DNA of 64,000 bases from Fragum whitleyi (taxonomy: Eukaryota > Mollusca > Bivalvia > Cardiida > Cardiidae): NCBI GenBank assembly GCA_948146395.1, contig OX411557.1, positions 30,499,577-30,563,576 on the forward strand. Direction: 5' to 3'. This document shows positions 46,821 through 57,403 of this stretch, in pieces; position 1 is the stretch's first letter; the number at the start of each line of letters is the position of its first letter. The translations under genes were made by a program, and so were the position numbers. A model generated the notes under the pieces. That model had not been told where the DNA came from. It made no database searches and worked only from the letters and a program-made list of their open reading frames with translations.

Positions 46821-49800
46821 CTGAAATATATGAAACTTTGAAATGAACCTGTGCGTGACATTTCCAACAATTTAGAATGTGCGTAAGGTGCAAAATTTAA
46901 GCAGGGTAGACAGCAATCTACTGTAAATGTTTCCTAATTGTGTACAAGTACTTTTAGACCTTATCTTTCTACTAAACGAATAGTGAAGACCCTGATCAGA
47001 CTGTGCGGATGCACAGGCTGGTCAGTGACTTTGCTATGTACATATATGAAATTGTTGGAAATATCACGCACAGGCTCAAATATCAAATGGCGACAAGTTT
47101 AAAGTCAATAAGTTCAAAATGCTCAAAATCTCTACCTCTCTAAACTAATTGAAATTACAATTGATAAAATTTCAGCCTAATTAGAAGAATAAACTTAATA
47201 ACGACGATGGTTTAAATTTTAAAATGACAATCACAAACAAAAACAAAAGGACAATAAAAATGCTTTGACTGCATATTTGGTCTTATGGTAAAGGTGCTTG
47301 ACTAGTGACCTGGAGGTCCGTTGTTCGAGTCCCACTGTCGCCGGGGTGTGTTTATGGACAAATCAATTAATAGACAGCCTCAGTTCATGCAGATGTAGTA
47401 TTGTGTACAGGTAGCGGAAGGTTTAAATCACGGCATCTTTTTCAGGGACGTGAAAACATCTGGATTGAGTGTCTGAGTGCGACTCTGCAAGTTAAAGCTT
47501 TCTTCGCAATCAAACTCAAGTAAATCATAAACCAACTACGGTAATGATATTCAAATCTCTTATCGATGCAAGTGACTACCGTCTTTTTCAACCATAATGG
47601 AGAAATACTTCACCAAGCCCTTCATAGTCCGACGTCCTTCACCACTGCGCTACCGAGCCAACACCAAAATTTTGGTGTTGGCTCGGTAGCGCAGTGGTGA
47701 AGGATATCGTACTTCGAAGAGCTAAGCGACCTTGCAGTATAAGCGTGGGTTCAAATCCCGTCACAGCTTTTAACTAATTTTAAAATGCTCGGTTTTCTTA
47801 CCATTGAGGGAAAACAAAATGTCTCTCCTTTCCACCAAAAAGTTTTTGGTTGATAACTTCTATATTGTTTTGTCATGCATGTAAATTGTATGTCATGTAT
47901 ATCTTCCAAGTTGGGTCGGTAAATAGCGATAAATCGCTAATGTTATCTTGTTATAAAATGTTTGTATTTGTAATTGTATTTTTCTGCAAAAGTACAGACC
48001 ATATTTTCCTCGCCTTCCTTATGATGTTGTTGTTGTTGTTTCGTTTTGCTCATTTGGTTTGTTTATTTCTATCTTAATCACGTGATAGTGCATTCGGATT
48101 AATGTACGTATATCGATGGCTCAGCGCTTAACAGTTGTAACTGCCTATATGATTAAAGGCAGTTACAGTTGTTTTGCTCTGAACTCTCGATATGAGGGTA
48201 TTCGGTAAATCCTTTACTGCAGATATTTACCTTGATAAACTTATCTTTAAGAAGAACGAAACAAATCTGACTATTTATCACTTACAATAAGAACTCAACA
48301 GTCAGCAGAAGAGCTATAGGTTCTGTGGGAATATCCAGTGATGTCAATATCATTAATATGGTCACTATACTGGCACTAGGTACGGATGGAATAGCTAATG
48401 TTGATACCGACGTCAATATACTGAAATTGTAAATAAATTACTTATGCTTTTTGATGGATAATCTAAAAATTACGGTAGATAATCACTTGATAATTTGACC
48501 GGTAACCAAGAAATTATACACTGCTTTCGTACATTTTAACCTTTTTCAAAATATCGAACCAGGTCTGAATGAAAACAAGAGCATCGCCTACGGGTGCCTA
48601 CGCTCGGCTGTTGAGTGCTGGATAGTGGAAAAAATCTAAGTCGAAAAAATGTCATAATGCATCTAGAGTTATTCCCCTTCAATGTATAGGTTGCTCTTTT
48701 GGTGGTGAACATGTGTGCCAAGTTTCAAGTGAATGCGTTCAGTAGAACCAGAGATATCACGAAATGTCAAGTTTTCGCACGACGACGACGACAACGACGA
48801 CAACGACGACACCAAGGCTATAGCAATACCCCAGGTTTTCTCCGAAAACAGCCGAGCTAAAGTGGCGTCGCAGCCTTTGTTAAACATTCAAAACAGTGTG
48901 ATTATTCTATCAAAGGAAGATATAAGGTAGATTATGCGCGGTGAGCCGTGAAATCTACATTAACGGTTAAATCACCATGCTATTCTTTCAAAATTGATAA
49001 AACAAGTTTAAACAATAACTATCAAAGGTGCAATGTACCTTACAAATGAAAACCATTGCTTGCCTTTGATCGTAAGATTTACCCATTCATGTACTATCAA
49101 AGTTGAAAAGGAGGGATCACGTTCAATTCCTATCATATGCTTTTTAGATATAACCGACATACCTTTGGTAATGGACTCAACGCCTACGTCAGAGCTCAGT
49201 TTTGAAAAAAAAAACACCTATAATGGAATTTCACGAACTGCGTTCAATCAGAACGAAATAAACAACAGTCTTTAGTCTTTCTTTGAGGACGGGACTGAGT
49301 CTAATCGGTGACGCAGTGACCCGCGTTTAGGATGACAATACGGTGCAAGTTATTTTCCAATTATAACCCGCTTTACACGCAAGTGAACGAGCAAAGCGGA
49401 GTTTAATTGCCAATCAGTTTGTACCGACTGTTTTGTCGTCTTGACCGCAGGGCTGGACTGCAGTGTCACTGTCCTCTGATTCGATCCCCACTTCTCATGT
49501 CATCCGAATGGGACTTTAAAACTGAGGCCCCGTCTCCGAATGTACTTATTTTTCGTCGTCATTCAAAAAATCACTTACCACACTAATTAAATTCCGACCC
49601 ATAAGCATTGGCTTTGCAAATTTAAACATCATCTATTGTTTGTTCTCAGACAATACTAACCCAACTATAAATATTGTTGCGACAGTCGGCGCCGTGCCAG
49701 TGATGTTTGAAATAAACAAGCACGAACACACAATAAATACAGCGGAACCATTGGCACTGAGTGTCACACTGAATGGTATCACAAACCGAGACACCCTGGG

Positions 49801-52800
49801 GTCTACATTCAGCTTTGTCTCACATATGTGTAACATGTCGGGTATTGTTACGGCTCTGAAAACGAATTTGTAGAATATTAATGATTGTGTTAATAACATG
49901 AACATACGATAGAAATGGCAGATTCATTGGCACTGATTGTCACAGAAAATGGTATTACAAACCGTGACACCCTGGGGTCTAAGATCGGTTACGTATCACA
50001 TATGTGTAACTTGTCGGGTATTGTTACGGTTCTGAATCAAATTCGTGAAAGACACGCTATTCTTTGAACACTCAACCGTATCCTGCTTAATTAAAATTTT
50101 GTGTTAAAAAATAGCCAATATTTTTGTCATTTACAACTAGTCTTGGTCTTTCTTTTCCAATGATCACTGAGTAGAAAGCAGACAATAAAGACTAAGATCA
50201 GACTGCACGTATGTGTAGGATGATCTTAGTCTTTGCTTTCTGCCAAAGTTTGTGTAGTAAGAAAATGTCATGAACAGCATCGATTAAAAGGTCAAAACTA
50301 TTTGGCCTATGCATGAAGCGTTTAAATTGAGAATTGCCATGCACAAGACACTCACCATTTTCACCCCTTTTCAAAGTTTGCAGACGACAGTTGAAAAATG
50401 GTGGCATTGAGAAGAAATATCTGATGATGAAGAAAATTTTCTGGGGAAAAAAAGGAAATGACAAAGTTTTTTCTGAATACATAGATAGATGCGCAAGCCT
50501 CTGTAATATATCAGCAGTACTGTTGAAAGCGGCATTAATTAATAAAGATTTCTCTCGAAATTTCTATTCCAATAAAAAAGTCCAATATTCATATTCTAAT
50601 TAAACAAACTTTTTTATCTGCAATTTCATTATTTCTTTCTTTTTGTCATACTTGTAAACAGAGAATCAAATAGTGTATGGCATTTGTAGAAAGACAATAA
50701 GGCTGTAAGTTAAAAACATAAAATAGAGATTTAGTCAACAATTGTTTGCAGCAAATAAATCGGCGGTATTGCAAATTGATCCAGTTTTATTGTCAATACA
50801 CGTAAGTTGTACCTCATGAGACTTACGTTCCGGCAGCGGCGAATGCGATCAACCACGGCCTGGCAAACACGGAAATGTGATAGAAGGGATTTCTTCTTGT
50901 AAGAATAAACAATATGGCCGGCATGACGATTAATTGTTGTACAGCAATCATAGATATAACAGCGGCACAGAACATTCCGAGTTGACCGAACAGCACACCT
51001 ACGTCATCAATACTAGACACTGGTACCAGGATTAAACTCAGCACTCCGATCGGGGTTAACCTAGCAAGATGAAGCATTGTCATTTACGATGGTGGATTTT
51101 TAAGCTCCCATTTTGAAATTCATTTGTGAAACTTTGATTGACCTCCAAATATAAGCGTCGTTAAGTAGGGCCTTTTCGAAATCTTTTATACAAGTTTTTC
51201 ATTACATAGCATGGATGGGTTTATTTTGTCGTCCGAGTCTTTTGATATCATCTCATCACAAAGCTTATGGCTAATTTCCAACAAATCTGGACTAAGTGTT
51301 CCTTAGATGAGCCGTTCATGATTTGAATCCATATTGGCTTGGCGGGATGAGGGTTAATTTGACTTTGAAATCATTTAACAATACATTTAACATGACACTC
51401 TCTTTCAAAACGAAAGGTGAGTTGCCTTCTTTTCTGATTGTAATTTTCTTCTGATTCATCTTTTATCAATCAACTGAGCTATTTCTAGTCATTCTGGTCC
51501 CCTGTTTGTAAATGCTTTTGACCAACTCATCAAAGACCAACATTGTTAAAATAGTAATTAAGAAAATCATAATTTTGCATATATTTTATAAGTTATATTA
51601 AGACGGACTTTTCTGGCGTTTTCAAGGGGTCGAATTATACAGACTTTTTTTTTCAATTGAAAATAACGCTAATTAGAGAATGAATAAGCGAATAAACGAT
51701 GCGCCTTGTTGGAAATTAGCATTTTTCCCCAAATTTATTCTAAATGACAATTATATTTTACTCCAACGACTTACCACATAAACCATTGTATAATAAGTAT
51801 CACTGCTTTAGCTGCTGATTCGAAGAACAGATACAGGGGTCTGCCGTCTTCTTTTAGCGAGGAAATGGCAATTCCAACAAATGTACTGGCAAAAATCAAA
51901 CCTGGAGTATCGACAATGGTGATTAACTAAACGTTTGTTTTATTATGAATTACATTATAAGTATGAATTCATGATCCTTTTAGTTTTCGGTTCATTATTC
52001 GTTTTTCTTTTGTGGATTTTATTCCTTAAAGAGCCAAAGGAACATTTTGTACGCGCATATCAATTCAATGTCTAGGTTAAAATAATATATTGTTTATCGT
52101 TTTAATGGTCTTTCTTGTTTCCTTAAAAACATAAAATTGAAATGCCCTGTTCTCTTCGTATGTGTTGAAATAGGACTTTTACAATGAAATAGCTGGAACA
52201 ATATTTTTCATTAAAAATGCTGAAATTGAATGTCCAATTGTAGATGTTTTCCAAATACAGTCGAAGGCTGTGAATTTTGGACAGTTGAATAGTCTTACTC
52301 AATAAATATCTAACTATACCTAAAAGATTTGCTCCTCCACCCAACCCGAGCTCTTTTTGGATCATTGTTGTTACATTACCGTCTGGTATGGATTTATTCA
52401 CTAGCGTTTCTTTCTTAACATATTTAGTTTGAGTCTGTGTAAACGTGGCCTCGAACAAATTAGCAGGAACAATGTTCCTATAAAAAGCAAAATAAGAGTA
52501 ATTTCGCACGGTGTGTTATGACAATAATAAATAGAACAATGGCTGGCAGAACAAAATAATACAAGGACAATTTAACATAATTAACACTATTATCCTTTCG
52601 AAGTAAACGGGTGAGGTCATTATACATAGTGTTCAGATCTATTTCACTTTTCACTGACGGGACTGTATAAAAGATTCCATTACCATCGCTGTGAATTATT
52701 TCTTACTTAAAATGTCGAACTCTTGTGAATATTACAAGCTTTTTATAACTTAGCTCAAGAAACTCGTTTATTTATTTATTTATTTTATTTATTTATTTAT

Positions 52801-55800
52801 TTATTGATGACGATGATGATTCTTAGACGACAACGATGAAGCTTAAAAGAAGCAAACATTAACCTTAATAAATCAGCAAATATATCCTGTGTTTCTAATG
52901 CGTTGGTTGGACCTGTTTCATACTCATCGTCGTATACTCCACCTTTACCTGTGTGATTGAGATGATACTTGGAATTTACATTCTTAAGGTTGTGACGAGT
53001 TTGAGCCCCAATTTTAACGGCACTTCATTTGCCAAGAAAAAGCAGTATGTCCAGGTTTATTTCACATCAAAATGAAGCTGTTTATGAGCACAATCAGTTA
53101 AGCAACAGAAGACTGCCATAGCTATAGCGATATAAACTAAACATTATGGAAAATGGTCATTTTATACAGGACAAGTAACTGCATGACTATTGGATAAAAT
53201 TGGCTTTATTTTAAAAAAAGTACAGTCTACTATCCAGATACTACTACAACCGTTGGTATAAAACTCGGGCCCAATATATAGTTATGCAAGCAAATCATTT
53301 TGATTTATTTTAAAAACACGTATGTCATATATGTCATATAATGGTTTGGCTATTATGTTATGAGATAAGGCCTCTAATGTTGTGCAACTGCTTGTGCTCA
53401 TCTACAGCTTTTGATTGATACATTATTTAGCTGGGCAAACTGTCTCTTTTTTTTAAGAAGCAGCATTAAATTTTGCTCAAAAACTCTTTACATAGACCTT
53501 AAGTGGCTCATATATTAACAATTGTATTGTCAATAATATTGGATAAATCTCTTTGACTGGCAATATAATTGATTGGGTATGGGCCACTTGAAACACCTAA
53601 ATTCTATCAAAAGGAACAATGATAATAATAAAAATAATGCACATTTCTTTCTCGCGGGTATGTCAGGGGCCCGTTTTACTAAGCTTCTTACGAAAGAAAT
53701 AATCGTAAGTCAAAATCGCAAATCGTACTTGGTGTTTTCATTCATTGTTACATTCTGTCTTGAAATATCTGTATTTTGCGATATACATGAAGTATGACAG
53801 AATTCCATATTTAGTTACTTCTGTAGTAGCAACTTTAATTTTTGACTTACGCAAAAAATGATCGTAAGATGTTTAGTAAAACGGACCCCAGACTCATAGC
53901 GCTTTACCATACTAATTATGTATATGCATAAACTCACGCACTAAAACACTGAAAAAATGCAATTTAGAATGAAGTACAAAAATATACGAAAAACTGAACG
54001 TTTACATGAATTTGGTATTGTTTCATAAAGTATATATATTTTGAAATAAAATATAAGTTAAGAGAAGAAGTGAAGAAAAGGGGTGTTTTGAGAACCTCTG
54101 TAAATACTTCTTTTGATTCTTTATGTCTTTTTTTATATGGAAGGGTATTCCACTGCCCTGAAGCACTGAACGTGAAGCTTCGCTCACCGAACATCTTGGT
54201 GCGGACGCTTTGGGAAATGAGTAAAATGAGTGCATGAGTTGTTAAGACGGAGTAAAGCTTCTTTCCAATGAGGCATTCCCGAAGAACTGACCGTTTGTTT
54301 AAGCAAAGATGGTCTCTAAAGCAAGTTCGACCCATTGAGTTTAGAGAAAATTTACGGAGCTGCCTTGAAGATATCGGTACATAATACATGTAGTTCCGAG
54401 GTACCCATGGAATCGCTATACAATCTATAGTCTAGGAGGCAAAAAATTAAAATTTCGATACTAGAACAGGGGTTGAATTGTGGCTTCAACATTTGCTGAT
54501 TTACTATTTTTTTCTCTTTCTCCAATTCTGTTTTGAGTTACAAATTTCATGTTAAGCATGAAGATTTCTCTGATCAACACACAAAATTGATTGTCGAAGT
54601 AAAGGCCACCAAAAAACTGTTAGAACACATATTGCTATCTATGCATCTTCTTCTTGTCGCCGAATGGTCATTGTACACCAGTATATTTTCATGCTTTCTT
54701 TAGTTGCTCTATGTTGTTTTTGTTTCTTTTGTTGTTACTATTTAAGATGAAATTATCGAATATCTAAGGGATCAACAGGTGAGGTCAAATATTTTCGACA
54801 CCTCGAACCATTATCTTTCTTTTTTTAAAAAAAAGGTAATAATGAAAAAAAGATTATGTATACACCTACCTGGCTTAAAGATCACAAAACCCAGAATTCC
54901 AAGCAGAGATCCAAATAAATTTGTGACGTATATAAAGGTGAAGGCTACTACACTAATTCTTCCATTCGACCTTGGGTCGAGGGTTGCCGCCCCTGTAAAA
55001 GAATAATAGAACATAATTTCTGACTCGAGATGCGGAAGGCATTCTTCCTTCCAAACTACATGTAGATTTGATTGTTTGAATGGGTTTTACGCCGCTTTCA
55101 AGAATTTAGCAGTTATATCGCGCCGCCGGAGCACCTAACAATTGATTCCTGGTATTTCTTTCACCTGTACATATTACACCCTTTCCTAGCCTCCGACTGC
55201 TATCTCACATAGGTTCACGATTATATCTCCATTGGTGAGAGACAATCGTTGAACCAACGACTTCCAGATTGAAAGTCTTATGCCTAACCAACTGCGCTAT
55301 GGTGGCGGCAACTACATGTAGATCTCAACTAAAGACACACACAAATATCGTTGTTAGACAAAGTGATATATCTTAGATTATTTTTATACGAAAAAAATGT
55401 GTATAAATATCTCAATTATTTTTTATATATATCTTAAGTCTGCTTCCTTTAATTTATATATTCATGTATCAACCACATCATTGTAGTGAATATATATCAT
55501 AGCTAAGTTTGTGGTTGCTATTAAGTTTTGTGGTTTTTACATTGTTATCCCAGAACAGTCATGCGTTCAGATTGATGAGACCGTTCAAATTATTTGCAAA
55601 TTACTAACTTGTGTGCAAAGAGGGGTATAATTTGAAAACAGTTAGCATGGTTTTGTCACCCTGAACGCAGAGCTGAAATAGCAATATGACTCACCTGTGA
55701 TGACACTTGAAATAATTAAAGGGACAATCATCATCTTTAATGACCGCAGATACAGCTGCCCAGGTAAACCTACAGTAAAAATATGCCTCGTTACCTTAAA

Positions 55801-57403
55801 AAAGACCATTATGGAAAATCCGCAGAACAAATAATTGAAAAAGAGATTTAATCATGCAGATGCAAACCAAAGATCGACTTCCAAAAGACGAACATTAAAA
55901 GATACATAGACGAGTCTTTATTAGAAAAAATGCTGAAAGCGAAACCTTTAGATTATAGACTTATTTGCATTACGTGTAGGCCTACTAGAGTCTATCCTTT
56001 TCGCACAATTCAGATGGGCGAATTTTGATGGTTAAAACGAGTAATAAAATGTATTCAAAAGCCAGTCCCAATTTTGAAATGGCAATCTTGATAGAATTTG
56101 CATTTCAATAGTTTGTATTCCGCATGTAATGGTCATCAAGTTTTGGTATTTTTATCAATTCACCAATAATTTCTGGCTCTTGGCGATGAAATTGAAATAA
56201 TGTGTCCTTTAAACTCTCTAAATGTAAATTAAGTCGTGAAATTATATATCGCCGATTTATCTTCAGTCCCAAGGAATGAGGGTTGTTCGGAAATTTTTTA
56301 CACAACGGAGATGATGATTGTTTTCTTATTTAAAAGATGAAGAGTGTATTTGTTGATATCATGGAGCTATGAAACCATATTCCTTGATTTTATGGAGGCA
56401 TAAAACTAAAAACCTAATCTTACTCGTGTATAATTCAATAAAATAAAGCAAAATTGTAAATATTTCTCCGAATGGGACATATTTTTTTCAGGACTACTTT
56501 ATGCGAAAGCTTACACCATAGCTGTGTACTCAAAATTAATTTCATTGGAAATAAAACTAATTTTTCAGTCAATCAGATTGCACAAAATTTAATGGGATCA
56601 ACTAAAATTAAATTATTGTATCATGAAAACATCTGACTACATGTAAATTACAGGCCACTTGTGCGAACTCTTAAGTCTTGTAATTTAAGAAATGTGACCA
56701 AGCATATGTTTTCTTTCAATTACTTTCTTGACAATAAATGATAGATTTAATAGTTCTGACAACAAAACATTCATTAAGAAATTGAACATTATGAACTAGA
56801 TTCGTAGCAATCATTTGTGTATGAAGTTTTCCCAGAATTATTATATCATTTCGAGGGTTTAGCGCAAGACTGTACTAAGTGTATATACATTGTATATACA
56901 CTTAGTACAGTCTTGCACTGAACCTGCGATTTGTAAACGTCTACTCTGATGGCAATTACTGTTAAAAAAATAATTTAAGAATTACTGTAAGGAACTGGGA
57001 ACATTTGGTGACGTTTTTCATCGACTAAAGAGCATGAAAACCTACCCTGCGTTCAGGATAACACAACGGTTCAAATTGTTTGCAAATTATACCAAACTGT
57101 ACACGCAAATGCACTTGCAATGCGGGGTTAATTTGCAAACAGTTTGCTCCGTCTCATCCTGAATGCACGGCTGTATATATTCGCGGGTTAATACTTCTAA
57201 TTTCTTACCTAGCCACATTTTCGCATCTTCGGACGGTTTCAAAGGCCGGATAGCAAACCCAACAATCACCCCAGCCAGTACACCCAGAAGTATCAACAGT
57301 AGCAAGGAATGTTGTTTCATCAGTGATACACATCTTTTGCTTCCCATCCTGTCTCTGATAGTAGTAACCCACATACAATCTGGCTCCGTACTCAACAGCA
57401 CAT
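46625..57403 (-). CDS. Divergent SLC1-family transporter-like protein (10 exons)
   Basis: Ten minus-strand exons join in consistent phase: 57403-57209, 55769-55695, 54992-54870, 52948-52864, 52477-52320, 51901-51775, 51060-50827, 49855-49661, 48420-48286 and 46820-46625. From the ATG at 57374 this gives 497 residues; the ATG at 57347 gives 488. Landmarks are TM1 LLLLILLGVLAGVIVG, TM2 RSLKMMIVPLIISSVITG (64-81), a TM3 block that aligns without gaps to human EAAT2, RNPF before hairpin 1, DPRVSRFVIP (342-351), the hairpin-2 stretch PSVPSASIVT, IPTEPIALLL and LLDRLRTT (432-439). SLC1 proteins are trimeric Na+-driven transporters of glutamate, aspartate or small neutral amino acids. Here the signature sodium and substrate residues differ (see exons 7-10), so transport cannot be assumed. 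An untranslated exon upstream of 57403 is likely because an acceptor (TTTCAG) lies there. Confidence 0.9.
46843..47077. mobile_element. MITE (GAGCCTGTGCGTGACATTTCC family) in SLC1-like intron 9
   Basis: TGAACCTGTGCGTGACATTTCC and GGAAATATCACGCACAGGCTCA are inverted ends about 30 bp long. It sits only 23 bases upstream of the exon 10 acceptor in transcript terms. Confidence 0.75.
47270..47555 (+). repeat. tRNA-derived SINE (family C), complete head and body
   Basis: TCTTATGGTAAAGGTGCTTG (A box) and CGTTGTTCGAGTCCCAC (B box) head a body with AGGGACGTGAAAACATCTGG. The same body, headless, occurs at 39570-39712. It lies in SLC1-like intron 9. Confidence 0.65.
47631..47770 (+). repeat. tRNA-headed SINE with an inverted, duplicated head
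   Basis: The plus-strand unit from 47670 has A box GGTAGCGCAGTGG and B box GTGGGTTCAAATCCCG. The first 35 bases are repeated exactly, inverted and abutting, at 47635-47669, and the similarity continues more weakly to about 47615. The acceptor ends do not pair, so it is not a functional tRNA gene. Confidence 0.68.
48286..48420 (-). CDS. SLC1-like exon 9 (hairpin 2, start of TM8)
   Basis: 135 nt, acceptor ATTTCAG|, donor TTATT|GTAAGT, phase 2 to 2. It encodes hairpin 2 (PSVPSASIVT) and IPTEPIALLLTVEFL. Glu430 sits where SLC1 TM8 normally has Asp. Confidence 0.92.
48565..48885. repeat. Interspersed repeat ending AAACAGCCGAGCTAAAG
   Basis: Starts with AGCATCGCCTACGGGTGC, contains a (GAC)n tract and AAGGCTATAGCAATACC, and ends in ACAGCCGAGCTAAAG. 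A second, shorter copy is at about 34290-34395. It lies in SLC1-like intron 9. Confidence 0.55.
49340..49455. mobile_element. Foldback element (ACGCAGGG family), copy 2
   Basis: Arms AATTATAACCCGCTTTACACG and AGCAAAGCGGAGTTTAATTG are inverted; CCGCAGGGCT is at the right edge. Confidence 0.55.
49661..49855 (-). CDS. SLC1-like exon 8 (hairpin 1 end, TM7)
   Basis: 195 nt, acceptor GTTTTCAG|, donor GTTGG|GTTAGT. DPRVSRFVIPFSVTL aligns with the family block, but the TM7 NMDGT signature reads S356-A-N-G-S360. The Asn and Asp that coordinate Na+ in characterised members are therefore both changed. Confidence 0.92.
49916..50052 (-). pseudogene. Decayed tandem duplicate of SLC1-like exon 8
   Basis: This segment closely matches 49737-49872, including the acceptor (GATTCAG| at 50032) and the start TVTIPDKLHICDT, which corresponds to TAVTIPDMLHICET in exon 8. 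A TAA follows after 13 codons (49991-49989), and the 3' half of the exon with its donor is missing. It sits in the intron between exons 7 and 8, so splicing it in would truncate the protein. It is probably a remnant of exon duplication. Confidence 0.82.
50827..51060 (-). CDS. SLC1-like exon 7 (TM5 end, TM6, hairpin 1)
   Basis: 234 nt from acceptor GCTAG| to donor GGAAC|GTAAGT. It encodes LTPIGVLSLI, TM6, RRNPF and the start of re-entrant hairpin 1. At the hairpin tip the family's run of four serines is replaced by A321-G322-T323-A324. Confidence 0.92.
51775..51901 (-). CDS. SLC1-like exon 6 (TM4c-TM5)
   Basis: 127 nt between ACTCCAG| and |GTAAGT, phase 1 to 2. It encodes LIFASTFVGIAISSLKEDG and AKAVILIIQWFMW, matching the SLC1 TM4c/TM5 region. 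Confidence 0.9.
52320..52477 (-). CDS. SLC1-like exon 5 (TM4 loop)
   Basis: 158 nt between TTTATAG| and |GTATAG. It encodes NIVPANLFEATFTQTQT..., the variable extracellular loop (NKSIPDGN holds a possible N-glycosylation site, N-K-S) and GANLLG leading into TM4c. Confidence 0.9.
52770..52804. repeat. (TTTA)n microsatellite
   Basis: About eight TTTA units in the SLC1-like intron between exons 4 and 5. Confidence 0.8.
52864..52948 (-). CDS. SLC1-like exon 4 (linker before TM4)
   Basis: 85 nt, acceptor CACACAG|, donor AG|GTTAAT. It links phase 1 to phase 2 exactly and gives ...ETQDIFADLLR|NIVPANL, the usual SLC1 context. It was found only by phase matching. Confidence 0.88.
53667..53889. mobile_element. 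MITE with GGGGTCCGTTTTACTAA inverted ends
   Basis: The left end GGGGCCCGTTTTACTAAGC.TCTTACGA and right end TCGTAAGATG.TTAGTAAAACGGACCCC are inverted copies. Subterminal TCGTAAGTCAAAA and TTTTGACTTACG are also inverted. It lies in the SLC1-like intron 3. A one-ended relative lies at about 35380-35601. Confidence 0.72.
53964..54389 (-). pseudogene. Non-LTR retrotransposon reverse transcriptase C-terminal remnant
   Basis: A 141-codon open stretch whose middle reads RTKMFGERSFTFSASGQW followed by NTLPYKKRHKESKEVF and LKTPLF. This is the usual tail of LINE polymerases (GxRSF...WN.LP...FK..LKT.LF). The catalytic domain is absent. It lies in the intron between SLC1-like exons 3 and 4. The clade (CR1/L2-like or other) cannot be set from this fragment. 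Confidence 0.6.
54870..54992 (-). CDS. SLC1-like exon 3 (TM3)
   Basis: 123 nt between TTTTACAG| and |GTAGGT. It encodes residues 81-122, ending GFVIFKPG. The aromatic and Thr/Ser cluster that lines a sodium site in SLC1 TM3 is replaced by FIYVTN. Confidence 0.92.
55068..55313 (-). repeat. tRNA-derived SINE (family A) in SLC1-like intron 2
   Basis: Minus-strand head GCCGCCACCATAGCGCAGTTG, a degenerate B box GTTGGTTCAACG, a slightly shortened body and the tail AAAGCGGCGTAAAACCCATT. Confidence 0.75.
55540..55675. mobile_element. Foldback element (ACGCAGGG family), copy 3, SLC1-like intron 1
   Basis: CAAATTATTTGCAAATTAC on the left and GTATAATTTGAAAACAGTTAG on the right, with CCTGAACGCAGAGCT at the edge. 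It ends about 20 bases from exon 2. Confidence 0.55.
55695..55769 (-). CDS. SLC1-like exon 2 (TM2)
   Basis: 75 nt between ACTGTAG| and |GTGAGT, phase 1 to 1. It encodes the strongly conserved LRSLKMMIVPLIISSVITG segment. Confidence 0.92.
56330..56620. repeat. Interspersed repeat, GAGGTATGAAA family, copy 2
   Basis: AACTAAAAACCTAATCTTAC, GGACTACTTTATGCGAAAGC and CAATCAGATTGCACAAAATT match copy 1. Confidence 0.55.
56864..56916. repeat. Perfect 25-bp palindrome with 3-bp spacer in SLC1-like intron 1
   Basis: The arm GCAAGACTGTACTAAGTG + TATATAC is exactly inverted after ATT. Weaker pairing extends about 8 bases further on each side. Confidence 0.85.
57043..57172. mobile_element. Foldback element (ACGCAGGG family), copy 4, SLC1-like intron 1
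   Basis: CCTGCGTTCAGGATAACACAA faces TCATCCTGAATGCACGG; inner arms TTGTTTGCAAATTATACC and GGTTAATTTGCAAACAGT. It ends 36 bases from the exon 1 donor. Confidence 0.65.
57209..57403 (-). CDS. SLC1-like exon 1 (N-terminus, TM1)
   Basis: The exon follows the acceptor TTATTTCAG and ends CTAG|GTAAGA, phase 1. In-frame ATGs at 57374 and 57347 precede TM1. The N-terminus is short compared with vertebrate EAATs. The acceptor implies a further 5' exon, which I could not identify. Confidence 0.8.

Noticed and set aside
47670..47767. Functional tRNA gene
   Set aside because: A and B boxes are present, but the acceptor ends do not pair and the cloverleaf fails; it is a SINE head.
50186..50245. Hairpin AAGACTAAGATCA...TGATCTTAGTCTTT as a microRNA precursor
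   Set aside because: Arms are short (~15 bp) with a long loop, and it lies in repeat-rich intron DNA. No support without small-RNA data.
53964..54389. 141-codon frame as a host gene
   Set aside because: It reads like a LINE polymerase tail, lies inside an SLC1-like intron, and has no plausible splice partners.
54779..55006. 75-codon plus-strand frame
   Set aside because: It is the antisense shadow of SLC1-like exon 3.
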